A program made the translations under genes and the position numbers. The notes beneath the pieces are model-generated. The model did not search any database. It was given only the letters and a program-made list of their open reading frames with translations, and was not told where the DNA came from. Source: Sthenelais limicola (taxonomy: Eukaryota > Annelida > Polychaeta > Phyllodocida > Sigalionidae). Taken from it: DNA of 64,000 bases. The DNA is taken from assembly GCA_942159475.1 (NCBI GenBank), contig OW804100.1:11654646-11718645 (forward strand). The letters are read 5' to 3'. Shown here in pieces: positions 22,621-35,462 of this stretch (within the stretch, counting starts at the first letter, position 1; each line of letters begins with the position of its first letter).

Positions 22621-25500
22621 TCTTTTAGTGACTTGGGCTAGTATGTTTTAGTAATTTTATTTCTTAGACAATATTTATTTCTTATTGCAATAGCTTTAAG
22701 TAATACGTTACAGTTTTCTGCGTGTCAATCCTACTTATTCCATACCTGATCTAATCATTAAATAATTTAAATTGTATTCCAACCCTTAGTCATATGATCT
22801 ATGATATTACTATGAACAAACTCCCAGTTGTGCGTGGCCTCCTTAAAGATAATGACAGAATGTTCGCATGACGTTAATTATTCCGGTTAAAAAGATTGTG
22901 GGCTACAGAATATAAGTATACGTCCTTCTGGAGTTAATGGATGTTTTCCAGACACAGCTATCGCCCCAAAACAAAATATAAAAATGTCTACATTGACATT
23001 TTAAAAATACTTTTGTTTTATTTTGAATAAATAAAACAAGTCAGAGTTAACATGGACAAGAGATTCTGTACTTATTCCCCATTTATGAAAAATTGGAACT
23101 TCCGACGACAATAATTTTCTGTGCTAAAAAACTTGACTGAAATTGCTGTTATAAGTGTTGATAGGCTCTGCACTGCCGCCCTTGTGCCTGAGAAGTTAAC
23201 TTATTGGTAAAGACATTTCCGTTGTTTAAAGCTGAAAGTGGAATTTTCCACTATTAAGACAACCAAGATACAACTTCATGATTTTTCTGAAATTCGCCAC
23301 TCTCGATGATATGCACATTCTCACTTGACATGCGTTGATATGCTGTTTCAGAACAAGCACTTGTTCCATTCCATCTCGATATCCCACAATAGCTTCCCAG
23401 TTGCTCTAGCTGTTGTATTTCCGAATATCCTCTTTCTTGTGTGTGAATTATATGTTTTACATTTAATTAAACATCATACTCGGGCGGAGTTGATTCTGCT
23501 GTAACTATAGCCGTATTCAAGTGTTCGAGTCTTTCTTTGATCAGTTAGTTAGTTTGTTGATACACTGAGTGCAAGGCATTATTTACAGAGTTTTATATCA
23601 TTGTTGGTTACCACTATAGACATAAACATTAAATTGAAACATTGTCAGGGAATTCTTATATACACACAACCACTAAGATCAGAGAATTTGAGTCAAATGT
23701 CAGTTTTTATCAAGCAAATGAAAGTATTGGATAGACTTCTCAATAAATATATGTCCCACACGCTTCACATTTTATAATTGTCGATGTTGAATCATCTTCT
23801 TCACACTTCTTCTTCACACTTCACACAAAGTAAACTGTTGATATTAATATCCCAAAAATATGGGAACTATAGAAATATATAATAATGCTTTTTCATCAAA
23901 TCCAACAACAATGGATTGCCAGGTCTCCCATGTGATTATGCAATGGTTGCATTGTCCAACACATTGCCACAGAGTGATGCTCCTTTGAACTGAAGAAGAA
24001 CTATAAAGTAGGTGAGAAGAAAGCCAGCCATCTGCAGAAAAATGTCATGGAGGTATCTCATGAATGAACAAGGTATTAAGACAATTATGACGATGAACCA
24101 TTTGTATTTTCTTTCTCAGTAGTTTATGTTAGAATTGGATGCACCTAATGGATAGATTCCCATATATGAAAAAGAACAATCATCACGTCTCTGTGACTTT
24201 AAATGTAAACCCCAGAATGGAACGTTAAATCACCTCATGGGTCAGGTCGCCAAATTGATGTACAATTATCATCAGCTCTATACATTTAGTAAATTCTACT
24301 AAATCATAGTATAAATTGTAAATTCTAGTATATTTAGTATATTACAAATTGTACATTTTCGGGCGATTTTACTCATTAGTTAGGTCGGACATGTTCATGT
24401 CTCTTTACAGTGACAATGTGAAGACTATACATACAGACAGAGTGGTGTTGGTGGAGATATGGATGAGTTTCCCTGCTGTCACACCCACGTGCGTACCCAT
24501 CAATCGTAGCATGAATGTCTGCAACTATTAACAGAAATTAGTTACTAATGATCACTCATTAAGTCTTCCCATTTAGCTATTGAAACATTTATACTGCCTT
24601 GTATGAAGTTAATTCACATACCTGCTCTGTATTAAGGTAAAACTAAAATTGAAATATACTATTAATAATGGTCTATGTGATAGAGCACAGCGTCTGTAGT
24701 AATAGTTGGTTGTATTTGTTTTAAGTTGTTCGTCATCGCCCACATTATCATCAGTGATTTGTGATGAGAGCATGTATTTTATTCTATATTGAAAACCTGT
24801 AGTATGTATGTATCGTATTATAAGAAGATGCCTCTAAAAGTGTAATTTAATTAATGTAATTTAAGAATTTATATAGCAGTTACTTTTAACCGTCTGCGTC
24901 TGAGTCGCAACAACTTATATTGTATTGATTCTACCTATCTTTGTAACTTTATTCCTTTTCCGTAAAATACTTTTTGGGAAATCAGGCTGTCCTGAGAATA
25001 TTTGTACTGTACGCATGAAAATGTTCAATGACCTGAATACAATATTTTAAAATCTAAATCTAAATCTCATTCCCAGATCAGATATAAAACAATAATCTCA
25101 TAAAACCCTAAAATTATTTTTACCACATTTCCGTTGACAAGATAATATTAGCTCTTCCACATTAATTGATACAATGCATGTTCAGCTTTCCGACTTACAC
25201 TTTTTGGATTATAATTATGTGTTTAAGCCCCATGTCCATTACTCTGGACACCTGAAAAATTCTTTGTGTACATGTGACACACGGCAAAACATATAGATTA
25301 AGCATTAAAAAGTGAACTCTAGGTCATTTTTAAAAATCGACAAGTGACCTTTCGTTCAGTTTCCAATAGGCTCAGTTTTCGATATGACACTGGCTGTACA
25401 TGTACACTAATATATGTCCAACGCTCAATTATGTACCCAATTAATTATGGCACATAAGACTCAACTGTCACAATAATAGTTGCTGCCTTTTCCGGTGATC
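22621..25500. other. Intergenic; possible LINE tail at 24890-25075
   Basis: No supported gene. At about 25050-25072 three AAATCT units end a stretch with no other feature, like the short-unit tails of CR1/L2-type retroelements on the plus strand. Otherwise the sequence is AT-rich and featureless to my reading. Confidence 0.35.
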
Positions 25501-25528
25501 TAGTCCTGGTAAGAAATGTAGAAAAAAA
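25501..25528 (+). repeat. Second copy of a dispersed motif
   Basis: TAGTCCTGGTAAGAAATG followed by an A-rich run matches 6740-6765 with two changes. The A-rich end suggests the 3' end of a retroposon. It lies just beyond the gustatory-receptor-like exons and may have interrupted the end of that gene. Confidence 0.35.
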
Positions 25529-25700
25529 AGGCAACAGGTTTCAGTCTTGCTGAGAAAAACATCCATGTTATGTAATGCTACGTGCTGCATAAACATTAAA
25601 CAATAGAAAAAACAAAAGCAGGAGTCAATATGTCAAGGGAGCATTGATGATGATGACATACATTGATTTAAATAACTAAAATTACCAGGTATACACTGAC

Positions 25701-27164
25701 CATAAGAAGGTGTTTCTCATTTATGTCTGGTCCATGAGGAATCTGCTGGATTATCTCTAAAGCTGCATGTGCCTGAAACAGATCATGCTATAAAGATTAT
25801 GATGTGTAAGTTAGAAATGCCTTGAGGCATTGAAATGGGACAGCGCTGAATTCCAGGGAATGTCTTTAGGCATTAATTGGAATTTGTTTACACCAAATAT
25901 TGAATAATAAAAAAACTAATTTTAGCCAATATGGTGAAATAATGATGAGTGATTATTTAGATATGATAAACAATGGCAATATACCAAAACATAGTACAGT
26001 GAGTAAGACTTTCCTTAAATCACAAAGCTCAAGCTTATTACCTGTCTTTAACCTGAAAATGAATATAACTTGGACCTGCCAGTTAGACAATATCATGTGC
26101 TTCCTGCCCCTGTACCGTCTGGAATGGGTTAAAGGATATATAAAGCCCTGTATTCACTTGCTTCCCCACTATGTATTCAACCCATTACTCATTTTAGAAT
26201 ATTTTGTTTGAAATTACCAAAATAGAGGGGCTATATACTGTTTCAGTTTCCTAACCTTTGCATGAAGAACTGATGCAGATATCATCAAAAGCCAGAAGGA
26301 AATATACATCACAATGTGAGAACTAAAATAGACATCATTTGCAAAGAAAATTTCAATGTAGAAACTGCTGCACATGTCAATGAATGAGAAGGGCAGAAGC
26401 AAGAGAAGGGGCACAGAGAAAAGACCGTCAAATGTTACAACCAATGATGTTAGCTTGTTGTGAATATTAGTGATGTTGTTCAGATCTTGTGCTGATAAAA
26501 CATCTAGCAATTCCATTCCTCTATTCAATCTCTGGAACCAACCTATAATTAAATGCATTAAAGCCATGTTATGTAAAACAAAAGCTATATATGTCACAAT
26601 ACAGATGCTCTGTGATACTACTGCAATTCGTTCAAACATATCTGCTGCCTTGACATTAACTCTGAAGATGCGAACTATGGATTCCTCTAGTGTATGCTTA
26701 CTTGTCATAATCATATGAATGGCAAATATTGCAGACATGCAAAATGAGAACCAAATACCCAAGGTGTATGCATGTGTGATAAAAATCTGTTTTCTAGAGA
26801 TCACAAAGATTTGGCATTCCGAAAAGATTTTATCCCACTTATTTTTCAAGATGTTGTAATTGAGAAAAATCCTTGTGGATATGCTCCCAAGAGCAAATGC
26901 TAAGAAGCCACTATTCATCACCAATTTACCAGATTTGATGTTTACTATAGAAAAAAACATAGACAAAGCTGCATACAAGGATATCATCATAGTAGCAAAG
27001 GTGCAGAACACCTTCAAACTGTAGTATAGGATCTTTGATCTTATTTCATTCCTTGGGGGAAATGAGATGCCAAAAAAAGATCCAGTCAAAAGAAGTGGCG
27101 CAAATGCATTCCAGTGGTCTGACTTGGATGTAGCTTCTAAAACTAATATTTTATCGACAGCCAT
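25701..27164 (-). CDS. Gustatory-receptor-like 7TM protein, exons 1-2 (end missing)
   Basis: Exon 1 runs from the ATG at 27164 to a phase-0 donor at 26256 (CAAAG then GTTAGG) and encodes 303 aa with six hydrophobic spans (about 46-71, 78-106, 126-152, 174-206, 244-274, 281-303). The N-terminal LLLTGSFFGISFPP and the loop-TM5 stretch LNNITNIHNKLTSLV/FDGLFSVPLLLLL fit the insect Gr/GRL pattern. Read through, the frame stops at 26214 after only six spans. A second exon at 25772-25701 (acceptor CTGTTTCAG, donor ATG then GTCAGT) adds 24 in-phase codons (AHAALEIIQQIPHGPDINEK), fitting the third intracellular loop. Phase-0 introns here are ancestral in the Gr family. A third exon might start at 25584, but TM7 and the TYxxxxxQF end were not found, so the gene may be broken. 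Role by family: ligand-gated channel or developmental receptor. Confidence 0.6.
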
Positions 27165-28396
27165 GTTTGAAATTTAAAAAAACGAATATACTAATTGAAT
27201 ATGGAGTGCCTCAAGAGGTATGACAAACTCTGAATTGAAACAATTGAGTGAAAAAACCTTATGAAGCCTTCTTTCTAGACAGCTCAGAGTGTGAAAGTTC
27301 GCTAGATTGAGACGGAACTGACAAATTCCTTTTGTGTAGAACTGTGAGAGATCGAACCAGACAGCATAGGTTATACTTTAAGAATATACTGCTATAGTAA
27401 AATAGATCAAATATTGAATGCCAAAGACCGCCTTCAAATTAGGATTTTAAAGGCGTTTGTCAATGGAGTAATAAAGAAAACAGTTTTGTCCCTGAATCAG
27501 ACAGATGTTATATGGCTATTTCATTTGACTGGTGCTTGTGTGATGCATGCTTTTTGTTGACTCTGTTAAATCTATAGAGTTGTGCACCACAGAAATAATG
27601 TCTTGCATCATTCCCAAACAAAGCTAATGCATCACAGTATTTACCTAAACGTGCAAACTGATCCATCAGTGTTTATCTTGGTAACTGACCAATCATTTGC
27701 CTAGATGGACCAATCGCAACGTTGGCATCCATGTGACTGTCAATAGCCAATCATATTGCCTCAGCAGAATGGCACACCCATGTCATTAGATCAACACATT
27801 TGACAACAAACAACTGTTTTAATTGTTCAAGCTGCTAAAACCTATTTTAAACAGACTCAAAGATGTTCTTTACGTCATTCAGCCAAAGATTTGCCATCTC
27901 TATATTATGTAAAATACAGTGGGATCACATTAGGCCATTGATGTGTTATTTCAGAACAAATAAATGTGTTTGTTGTCTGCAGCACAGCACTATTTCCATC
28001 ATCTATTTTGTCAGTGTTAACCATGTTCCATTTGTCTGAAAACATTAGAAATTAAGAGAGAATGTAACAAACATTTGACCAGATCTCTATCTGATGTTTT
28101 TTAACAACTAGTTAGTGACAAATAAAGAACATTATAATTATCATTATTATTATTTGGGGATATGTAGGTCTTTTTTATAGTCACGCATTTTTACTAAGTT
28201 AAAAAACTCAACTCAGTAAAAACAAGTGACTATCTCTAAATCATATGAGAAATATATTCTATTTTTATATCATGATGCTGATTAGATTGAATTATATTTG
28301 TTAAAAGGAAGCAAAGAAAGCGATTATGAATATTTGCTACCGTGCACTGTATGACAGAAACAGGTATTATTCCCACTTTTCCAGCATATAAGGCGA
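27165..28396. other. Upstream region of the receptor gene; CCAAT cluster
   Basis: Three CCAAT boxes fall within about 60 bp (near 27688, 27709 and 27747) and could belong to the promoter of the minus-strand receptor gene, about 0.5 kb from its ATG. No gene is seen. Confidence 0.3.
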
Positions 28397-29994
28397 ATGA
28401 ATCATGCATTTTCCTTTAAATCTCATGTTTTCCCCGCAGAAATAACAAAAACAATTATTCAGTTAATTTGTATTCTGAGAAACAGGTACAATAGTCAGTT
28501 TCAAAGCCTAAAATGTGAAGGTGATCCGTCACCACCTATATTGGGATGGGCGCCTGGCAACGCAACTACGCCACGCCCCCTCCATGGTGACGCCATAGTC
28601 ATAGTACGCCCCTTCCATTATTCCCAAACAATAACACTCCAAGTCCAGATCCCAACCGCTTCACACGCGCACAAAAATTGTTTTTCTGGTGACTGTGATT
28701 GTGTTTACATGTTGGGTGATTTACCAGTCCAACTTAAACCTTGTCGTTTTGCGGCATCATTATTTTACCAAGGTTGTGATATTTTCACTAAGTTTCTCGA
28801 TGTGTATCTTTATGTTATCGATGGCATTGATGTAGTGGACTCGCCAGTAGAGGCGTACGATTGTCCAAACTACTCCTCTATTTTGGAGGACTCGGCTCGA
28901 GAGAAAATGAATAAGATAGTCACTAATGAGTTAGCCGAAGGTTATGTTTCTATAGTCAAGGAGAAACCAGCTTGTATACATGCTTTAGGTGCAGTTTTCA
29001 AACCCGATGGAGGCATACGCCCAATAACGGACTGTTCCAGACCAGACGACGAATCTATTAACTTTCATTGTGCTAGTTTAGTGCGTACATTTTCATACAA
29101 TAGCATTGACGACGCCACAGAGTTGGTTTCGCCTGGTATATATATATGTGTGTTGTGGACATCAAATCCGCGTACCGAGCGGTTGCTATTAACCCGGATC
29201 ATTGCACCCTATGTGGGTTTAGATGGACTATAGACGGAGTGGAACATTACCTAACTGACAATCGTCTGTGCTTTGGTTTACGCATTGGACCTTGTGTTTT
29301 TGATAACATTTCCAATTTTATTGCTGATGCTATGTATCATATCTATGGTGTGCGTGTGATTAACTATTTAGATGATTTTTTCCTTTCATCTACCTCCCTC
29401 CAATCCCGAACCCTTGCCCGTAATGCCCTGATATCGTTTCTGAGATATTTGGGGTTCCATGTGGCGTGGCAGAAAGTCACTACCCCGTCGACATCCTGCA
29501 CATATCTGGGCTTCGAGATTAATTCCATGGATATGACTCTTCGCCTACCTAGTGGGAAAATTGAAAAGCTTCGCATTCTTCTAGAAACTGTTAAAAGTGC
29601 TACTCATATCTCCAAGAAGGACCTAGAGAAAGTATGTGGTTATCTTGCCCACTGTGCATCTGTTTTTAGAGGTGGGTGCACCTTTTGTAGAAGAATGTTC
29701 GATTTATACAAAGTTATGATACACAAGAGGTTGACTCGTTCGCCTATCTCTAACGCCTTTCGCAGTGATATTGACTGGTGGTATGCCTTTTGCAAGGTAT
29801 TTAATGGTGTAGGACTGTTATCAAAAGATGAATACCATTTACCAATGATTTCCGATTCCTCTAGTAAGGGGTTTGGTTTGTTCTTGGGCACTGATTGGAT
29901 TGCCGGTGCCTGGGGTGTGAACGTCATTCCATGGACTGATACTTTTTGTAACCACATTGCTCCAGGTCCTACTTTCATTGGTGGTCCAGGCTAA
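28397..29994 (+). pseudogene. Truncated Ngaro-like (DIRS order) retrotransposon: RT and start of RNase H
   Basis: The first frame (to about 29140) carries the pre-RT region (GDCDCVYMLGDLPVQLKPC) and RT motifs (IHALGAVFKPDGGIRPITDCS). The second frame continues with DIKSAYRAV, the catalytic YLDDFF, KKDLEKVCGYLAHC, and an RNase H start (DSSSKGFGLFLG), and ends at 29994 a short way into RNase H. The two frames meet at a TA run (29137-29147), so slippage there is the likely break. Nearly every motif aligns with the complete Ngaro element at 57-61 kb, but the protein is clearly diverged, making it another family or lineage. Tyrosine recombinase, gag and terminal repeats are absent. The GC-rich stretch at 28570-28615 (GCCACGCCCCC) may be its old promoter. 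Confidence 0.75.
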
Positions 29995-31566
29995 CCTCAT
30001 CGTTACTGTCATCATTCAGTGTTCATTACTTCCAGCAGACATCCCAGATATATATTTAATATTTTTATATGAACAAATCTCATTCATTCGTCTGAAATCT
30101 TGTAAAAACTGAAAAAATAATTCCTCCCCGATAGACAGTAGTTAACTTCTGGTTCATAAAATAAAAAACCCAATATAGTGACATCCTGTTTTGTTTGGCT
30201 TTTTGTTTCTACCCATACATGTTCTTTTTCAAGACACTATTGTTTAAAGATTATTGTGAATTTTTCCTTTTTTATGCATTAGTCCTTGAACTTCCGCTTG
30301 CAGCAGTGCATATGATGCTGATATATAGTACCTCTAACGTACCTTTGGATACTCCGTTCAGTTCCAGTGGGGATAAGTTACAAGGATCCCCCAGGAAGAC
30401 CTCCTCAGGGAGAGGTTGGCATCCTTTTCTGAAAATTGATGTAACTGTTTGATTCGGAATAAAAATACAATATATGTATATAAGTCCAATGTTCATAGGA
30501 TATATGCAATGCGTTACAGAGAAATGAGTCATAAGTCGTAAACAGTTATATTTTTCAAATGTTTTTTCACAAGAACCCTAGCTCAGAATAGTTGTATTGT
30601 TTGTGTGTTTTCGGCCGTAAAGTAACATATATTCATGCAACAAATGTTAAGGCTGAGTGCATATATTTAATGTATTTAGGCAAAATTCGGTTATCCTAAG
30701 AGTATATTTTGTATTCAAATATTTTTATTCAGCCAAAAACATTATGTAATTGGTACACCTTTTTCAGTAATCGCTGACTCTTTACAAAATTCAATATTAT
30801 ATCATGAATAATATAATAATCTATAATAAAAATATTTGACATGAAATAAGTAAAAAATCAGAAAAACCAATAATTTAAAAGCATCAGCGATGCATCGTTT
30901 ACAATTACATAGGTTTACAATATGATGGAAAAGCTTCAATAATATTCCATATTTGATACCCACACAAGCAGACTTTAGCTCTAATACAATTCACTTATCA
31001 AATATTCAATAAAAAAGATTATTACACACGTGAGCAGTTAGAAAGGGGCAGTTTTGGGGTGCAGTTCGGTCGATCCAAATCGTTCACATGTACAGTTCGG
31101 CCAAAGACGCAATTTCATTGGTGCAGCGTAGGCCAGATGACGTCGTCCCGACCGCGTAACTTAGGCCTACAACTTGCGGTGAATTAAGCCTCCTCGAGCT
31201 AAACTATTGGCTAAACAAGTTAAATTTACTTTTTAACATCCAAATAGAGTGCGTAATAAATAGCAAATGGCACTCTGTTCGGGGTTCGTCCCTTATTTCT
31301 GAGGGGTCTCGATCAGTTTGAACCCTCCATCGTGCCATTTGCTATAAGAAGAGGTTCACACATCTCTGTAGTCTCCTGTAACATATGGGGGGATAGACCA
31401 CAGTTTCTATGTAAAGTAAAATTAGATATTCTTTGATTTTCTTAATTTCATGCTAGATATTATCCTTAGGCAGTGATTTTGTACTACCTGTAGCCGACGA
31501 GCCTGTTGCTTTGAGGCGAAATCTGTGGTTATGTGTCCAAACTCCAAGACAGAGAGAATATATGTT
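29995..31566. other. Intergenic; 13-bp inverted repeat
   Basis: AT-rich DNA with no supported gene. TAGCAAATGGCAC at 31261-31273 is perfectly inverted at 31332-31344 with a 58-bp GC-richer loop. A CG-rich patch at 31040-31200 has no clear feature. Confidence 0.4.
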
Positions 31567-31716
31567 TCATATATATTGTACACGCTGGATCTTTTGTAAT
31601 AAAATGTTTCTCAACCTGTTCTTCACATGTATTGCTCTAATACATGTGGAGTTGATGTGCTGGTTCATATTCAATTTACAATCCAGCTGGTACCCCAGAT
31701 AACGAAATTCTTCCAC
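31567..31716 (-). pseudogene. LINE reverse-transcriptase remnant
   Basis: Fifty codons on the minus strand read VEEFRYLGYQLDCKLNMN, then QHINSTCIRAIHVKNRLRNI, ending at a stop. The FRYLG/hxLDxxLxxxxHI pattern is the conserved stretch after the palm of non-LTR reverse transcriptases (motifs D/E and thumb). No flanking RT is readable, so it is a short decayed fragment. Confidence 0.45.
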
Positions 31717-31807
31717 ACATTCTATTCATCTTCCTTCATTTTGTAGGAAGCTAGAGATTCCAAGGCATTGGTGTTGCCCCCTGGCTCTACTCGCGGTAAC
31801 CCTATAT

Positions 31808-32221
31808 TAAGCGGGGAATCCACACAGCGACTTCAGGGCCAAGTCGCCCATATTTTCGGCCCAAGTCGCTCAAGTTTTTAGTCGCTCTCTGTCGCCTGTT
31901 GTGTCGCCCATGTTGGCTGCTGTGTGGATTCCCAAACTAAGAACATCTTCTGGCGACATGGCTAATTACCTCGGCGACTTGCACGGGCGACACAACATGA
32001 GCGACTAGATTAAGCCGGGAATCCACACGGCGACTTCAGGGCCAAGTCGCCCATATTTTCTGCCCAAGTCGCTCAAGTTTTCAGTCGCTCTATGTCGCCC
32101 GTCATGTCGCCCATGTTGGCTGCTGTGTGGATTCCCAAAATAAGAACTTCTTCTGGCGACACCACTAATTACCTGGGCGACTTGCATGGGCGACACAACA
32201 TGAGCGACTAGATTAAACATT
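31808..32221. repeat. Two 207-bp tandem subterminal repeats of the Harbinger element
   Basis: Unit 1 (31808-32014) and unit 2 (32015-32221) are close copies. Each opens with TTAAGC and GGGAATCCACAC, carries many AGTCGCCC/AGTCGCTC words, and contains the inverted partner of its own start (GTGTGGATTCCC), so each can form a hairpin of about 120 bp. Repeated short motifs in subterminal DNA usually bind the Harbinger DNA-binding protein. Confidence 0.7.
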
Positions 32222-32397
32222 TTCATTCCAGTCGCTCAAACAGTGAGCGACACGGGAGTCATAAACTCCAAGTCGCCCATCTGGAAGTCGCTCAAGTGGG
32301 TTTGATATGGTGCATATTTTGTGTGGAGCCCAACCAGCGACTTCACACCGGGCGACATGGTCTGACCTGAGAGAGGTCAACTCAGGGTCAGGTCTAT

Positions 32398-32430
32398 CAG
32401 CCAATCACAAGCCGAAGCTGTGACGTCATT
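32398..32430 (+). promoter_or_regulatory. CCAAT box and CRE upstream of the MADF gene
   Basis: AGCCAATCAC (CCAAT at 32401-32405) and a perfect TGACGTCA (32421-32428) lie 35-65 bp before the ATG at 32464. The same CCAAT context recurs at about 38990 in a related flanking repeat, so the promoter is part of the repeat family. Confidence 0.5.
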
Positions 32431-32463
32431 CGACTTCCGTCTTTTCGCAAAACAACAACAGAC

Positions 32464-35462
32464 ATGGCACGTGGAAAAAGAGCTTGTGCTAAGAGGAAAG
32501 ATCCTGTGGATCAGGAATTGGATAAATGGGGGGATGACCATACATGGCGCCTAATAGATATGATTGAGGCACATCCCTGCCTATATGATGAATACTCTGA
32601 GGACTATAAAGCACGGACACTGAAGGGTAAAGCGTGGCAAGTTGTTGCGGACGCTCTTGGCTTCTCTGGTAAGTACATATTATATCGCTCACTGTCACTA
32701 TAGTATAAGCCTACATATGTGTATGATCATTAGGGTGTCGGTTTTTAAAGTTGTCCTAGATTGTCTTTGCTGTCCATGGAATTGACCCTCAATGTATGTG
32801 TTAATTTTCATGTTGTTATCGATCATATGACCAACAACTGGGAAAAGACACATAGTCATAGGGTGAGAGACAAATGTTATCCGTTTACAAATGTTATCCA
32901 TTTACAAAGGTTATCTTACATTACACTTGGAAAACATGAGACATATTTTGATTATATTATTTTTTAAACACTGTGTATTAAAAGCGTCCTCTCTTACATG
33001 TAATCTCCTGCTGGTTATTTAATAGTTAGTTCAGTACGTTTTCATGTTTCATCCGCATCAGAATATTAATTACAACTACTAGAATGATTGATAGAAATAG
33101 ACAGAAAAACTGCTTGTTTTCATACTATTTCCAAACAGCCTAATGTGTCTAGATTATGGTTGAATTATGCTTCCAGATTTAAGGCCTTAATACAAAATAT
33201 AATGATCGGTTCAGTCTGCCTTATTTTATTCAGTCATGGAAATGTGTTACCTCAGACGACTAATATATAATATAATAGTATGTTGAGTCTATAATAATTA
33301 TTTATAAAGAGATTGTCAAATTGAATTTGATGAAGCCGAATTTAAAACCCCTATAGTATTCAAAATAGAGATGTCATCTCAGACGGTTTTTATCATCTGT
33401 ATTTTCGATAGGTAATTGACAATTAGTAATTAATGAGGGTTTGGTCGAAGAAATGTTTCTTAATGTCTCCTAATCATGTGCATCTGACTATATTGCAGTG
33501 AAAGCTGTAAAGAAGAAGTGGAAGGGGTTGAGAGATATGCACAGACGGGAAATCAGGCGCATACAGAAGACTAAGAGTGGCAGTCAGGCAGAGCCGAAAA
33601 CAAAGCATATGGGCGATTTTATGAAGAGGCTTGAATTTATAACTAAATATTTGACGTTGCGTACACAAGTATCCTCATCTCGAAGCAGTGCGGCAACAGT
33701 AAGTTCTTTCTTGGATACAGCCTTGAACCCCTCCACCTCCCACCCCACCCCCAGAATTTCTTATAAAACATCTTACATTGTTTGGTTAACCCTGTTTACA
33801 CTCACTAGCATTATGTGCAGACGTTAAGCACAACTGCAACAACATATTATTCCATAGCTCGACATACATTTCTAAGATAAAAATTAAAACTTCCTTTATT
33901 TATTTGTTGCACATGTATTTCCAGTATATCAGGTATTTGATTGTCTGCTATTGGTCCTTTCCCATAGCAAAGTCCCCCTGTATTTATCTTAAATATTTTC
34001 TATTTTAATGTGCCTAAACTCTTATGACATACCCTAATGGTAGTGACATCGGAACTAACAGTCAATAATTCATTTTATCTTGCAGCAACAATGTGCAATG
34101 GCAGCTAGTCATGAAACGGAAAAGGAAACGGAAAAGGAAACGGAAAAGTCTCCAAGTGGAAGTCCTCAGGCAGCTCATTCAAAAGGAACACCTGATGAAG
34201 AAGACGAGCCCGAATATATGTCTGACAAAGAAGACGAGGAAGAAGACAAATTGGAGGATGACGGGGACAAAGATGAAAAATCTGATGAAGACGTTGCAGA
34301 TTATCTTACTGAAGAACAACAGGCAGAAAAGGACAATAGGCCTATGTTTGAATTGGCAGAGCCAAGTAATGTAGAAATGCAACAGACAAATAATACCAAC
34401 AAAGTCAACGATACCATGCCAGGTGAACCATTTGAAGGTCCGAGAAGCTCAACTCCTTCTAAAAATCTAGTTGCTGCAGATAGTGAATCCCACAGCACTA
34501 ATTCTCATCAAGAGCCAGGTGAGAGCCATGACGTTGCTGATATGAGCATGGAAAAGAAAACATCCAACACCAAGAATGTCGCCGAAACATCTTATAAGCC
34601 AGATTTCAATCGCACCAAGCCAAACATAAGTCTGACAGGCTTTGCACATTCAGATTCTGAATCAGAAAATGACGTCCGAATTTCTTCTTCGATGGTGCAC
34701 GGAAATTCAAAAGGTAAGCTACCTTTGAAACAAAACAACCAGACATCGTTCCCACCAACAAAAAAAGCCACAAAACGCTGTCAACCGAAGAATTCTACCC
34801 GGCCTCAACTCGAAGAACCTGCCAAGCGCCCCAAAACTACTCCAACGGCCGAAATTCAGACATTTGAACTGATGCAGAAACGCATCCAGTTTCTTGACAA
34901 ACTTCAAGAGAAAGTGGATGGGGGCGATGATGAAATGTCCTTGTGGGGTCGCATGGTAGTCAAAATGATGGGGCGCATTCAGGATCCAAAAATGGTTGAT
35001 GAACTGAGGGTCGACATAACAAGGCAAATATCAGAAGCCATCGCAGGAAAGTGGGAATGCCCATTAATGGTACCGCGAGTTGTGAGTGTAAAACCTACAG
35101 GCAAAGTAGTAGAGCTACCAGAACACAGCCAAACTCATACAGAAACCCAGCAACAGGTACGCACATCGCAACAAGACAACCACCAGCAGCAGCAACAAAA
35201 TCCTGAAGAAACTACACAGTCTCGACCTCCAAATGCCGGACATTCTAATCAAGTGTTGGGGGGAAACTATGGCAATAAAATTAATGGTGGAAGTCCCAAT
35301 ATGGCCGGCCAATCGTATCAAGGTATTCCCAACCAGTATAATGTTCGCCATAACCAACCCAATGCTTATAATATGCAAGGCTACCAAGCCATGCCTCCAG
35401 GTGCTGGCAGTGTAAATTACACTACTATGCTTAACGAAAACAACTATGCTACATGGAGCTAG
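32464..35462 (+). CDS. MADF-BESS DNA-binding protein of the Harbinger element
   Basis: Three exons: 32464-32668, 33499-33698 and 34086-35462, with donors GTAAGT and GTAAGT, acceptors TTGCAG and TTGCAG, and matching phases (1, then 0). The joined product is about 593 aa. The MADF domain spans the first two exons: TWRLIDMIEAHPCLYDEYSE, then AWQVVADALGF, then VKAVKKKWKGLRDMHRRE. An acidic, low-complexity middle follows (exon 3 start, EKETEKETEK and EDEEEDKLEDD). A BESS-like helix pair lies near DEMSLWGRMVVKMMGRIQD and a Gln/Asn-rich tail ends the protein. By family, the partner protein binds subterminal repeats and carries the transposase into the nucleus. Exon 3 has stacked GAAACGGAAAAG repeats at its start. 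Confidence 0.8.

Noticed and set aside
32464..32703. Exon 1 of the MADF gene as a separate 79-aa gene
   Set aside because: It runs past a GTAAGT donor; joining to 33499 completes the MADF domain in phase.
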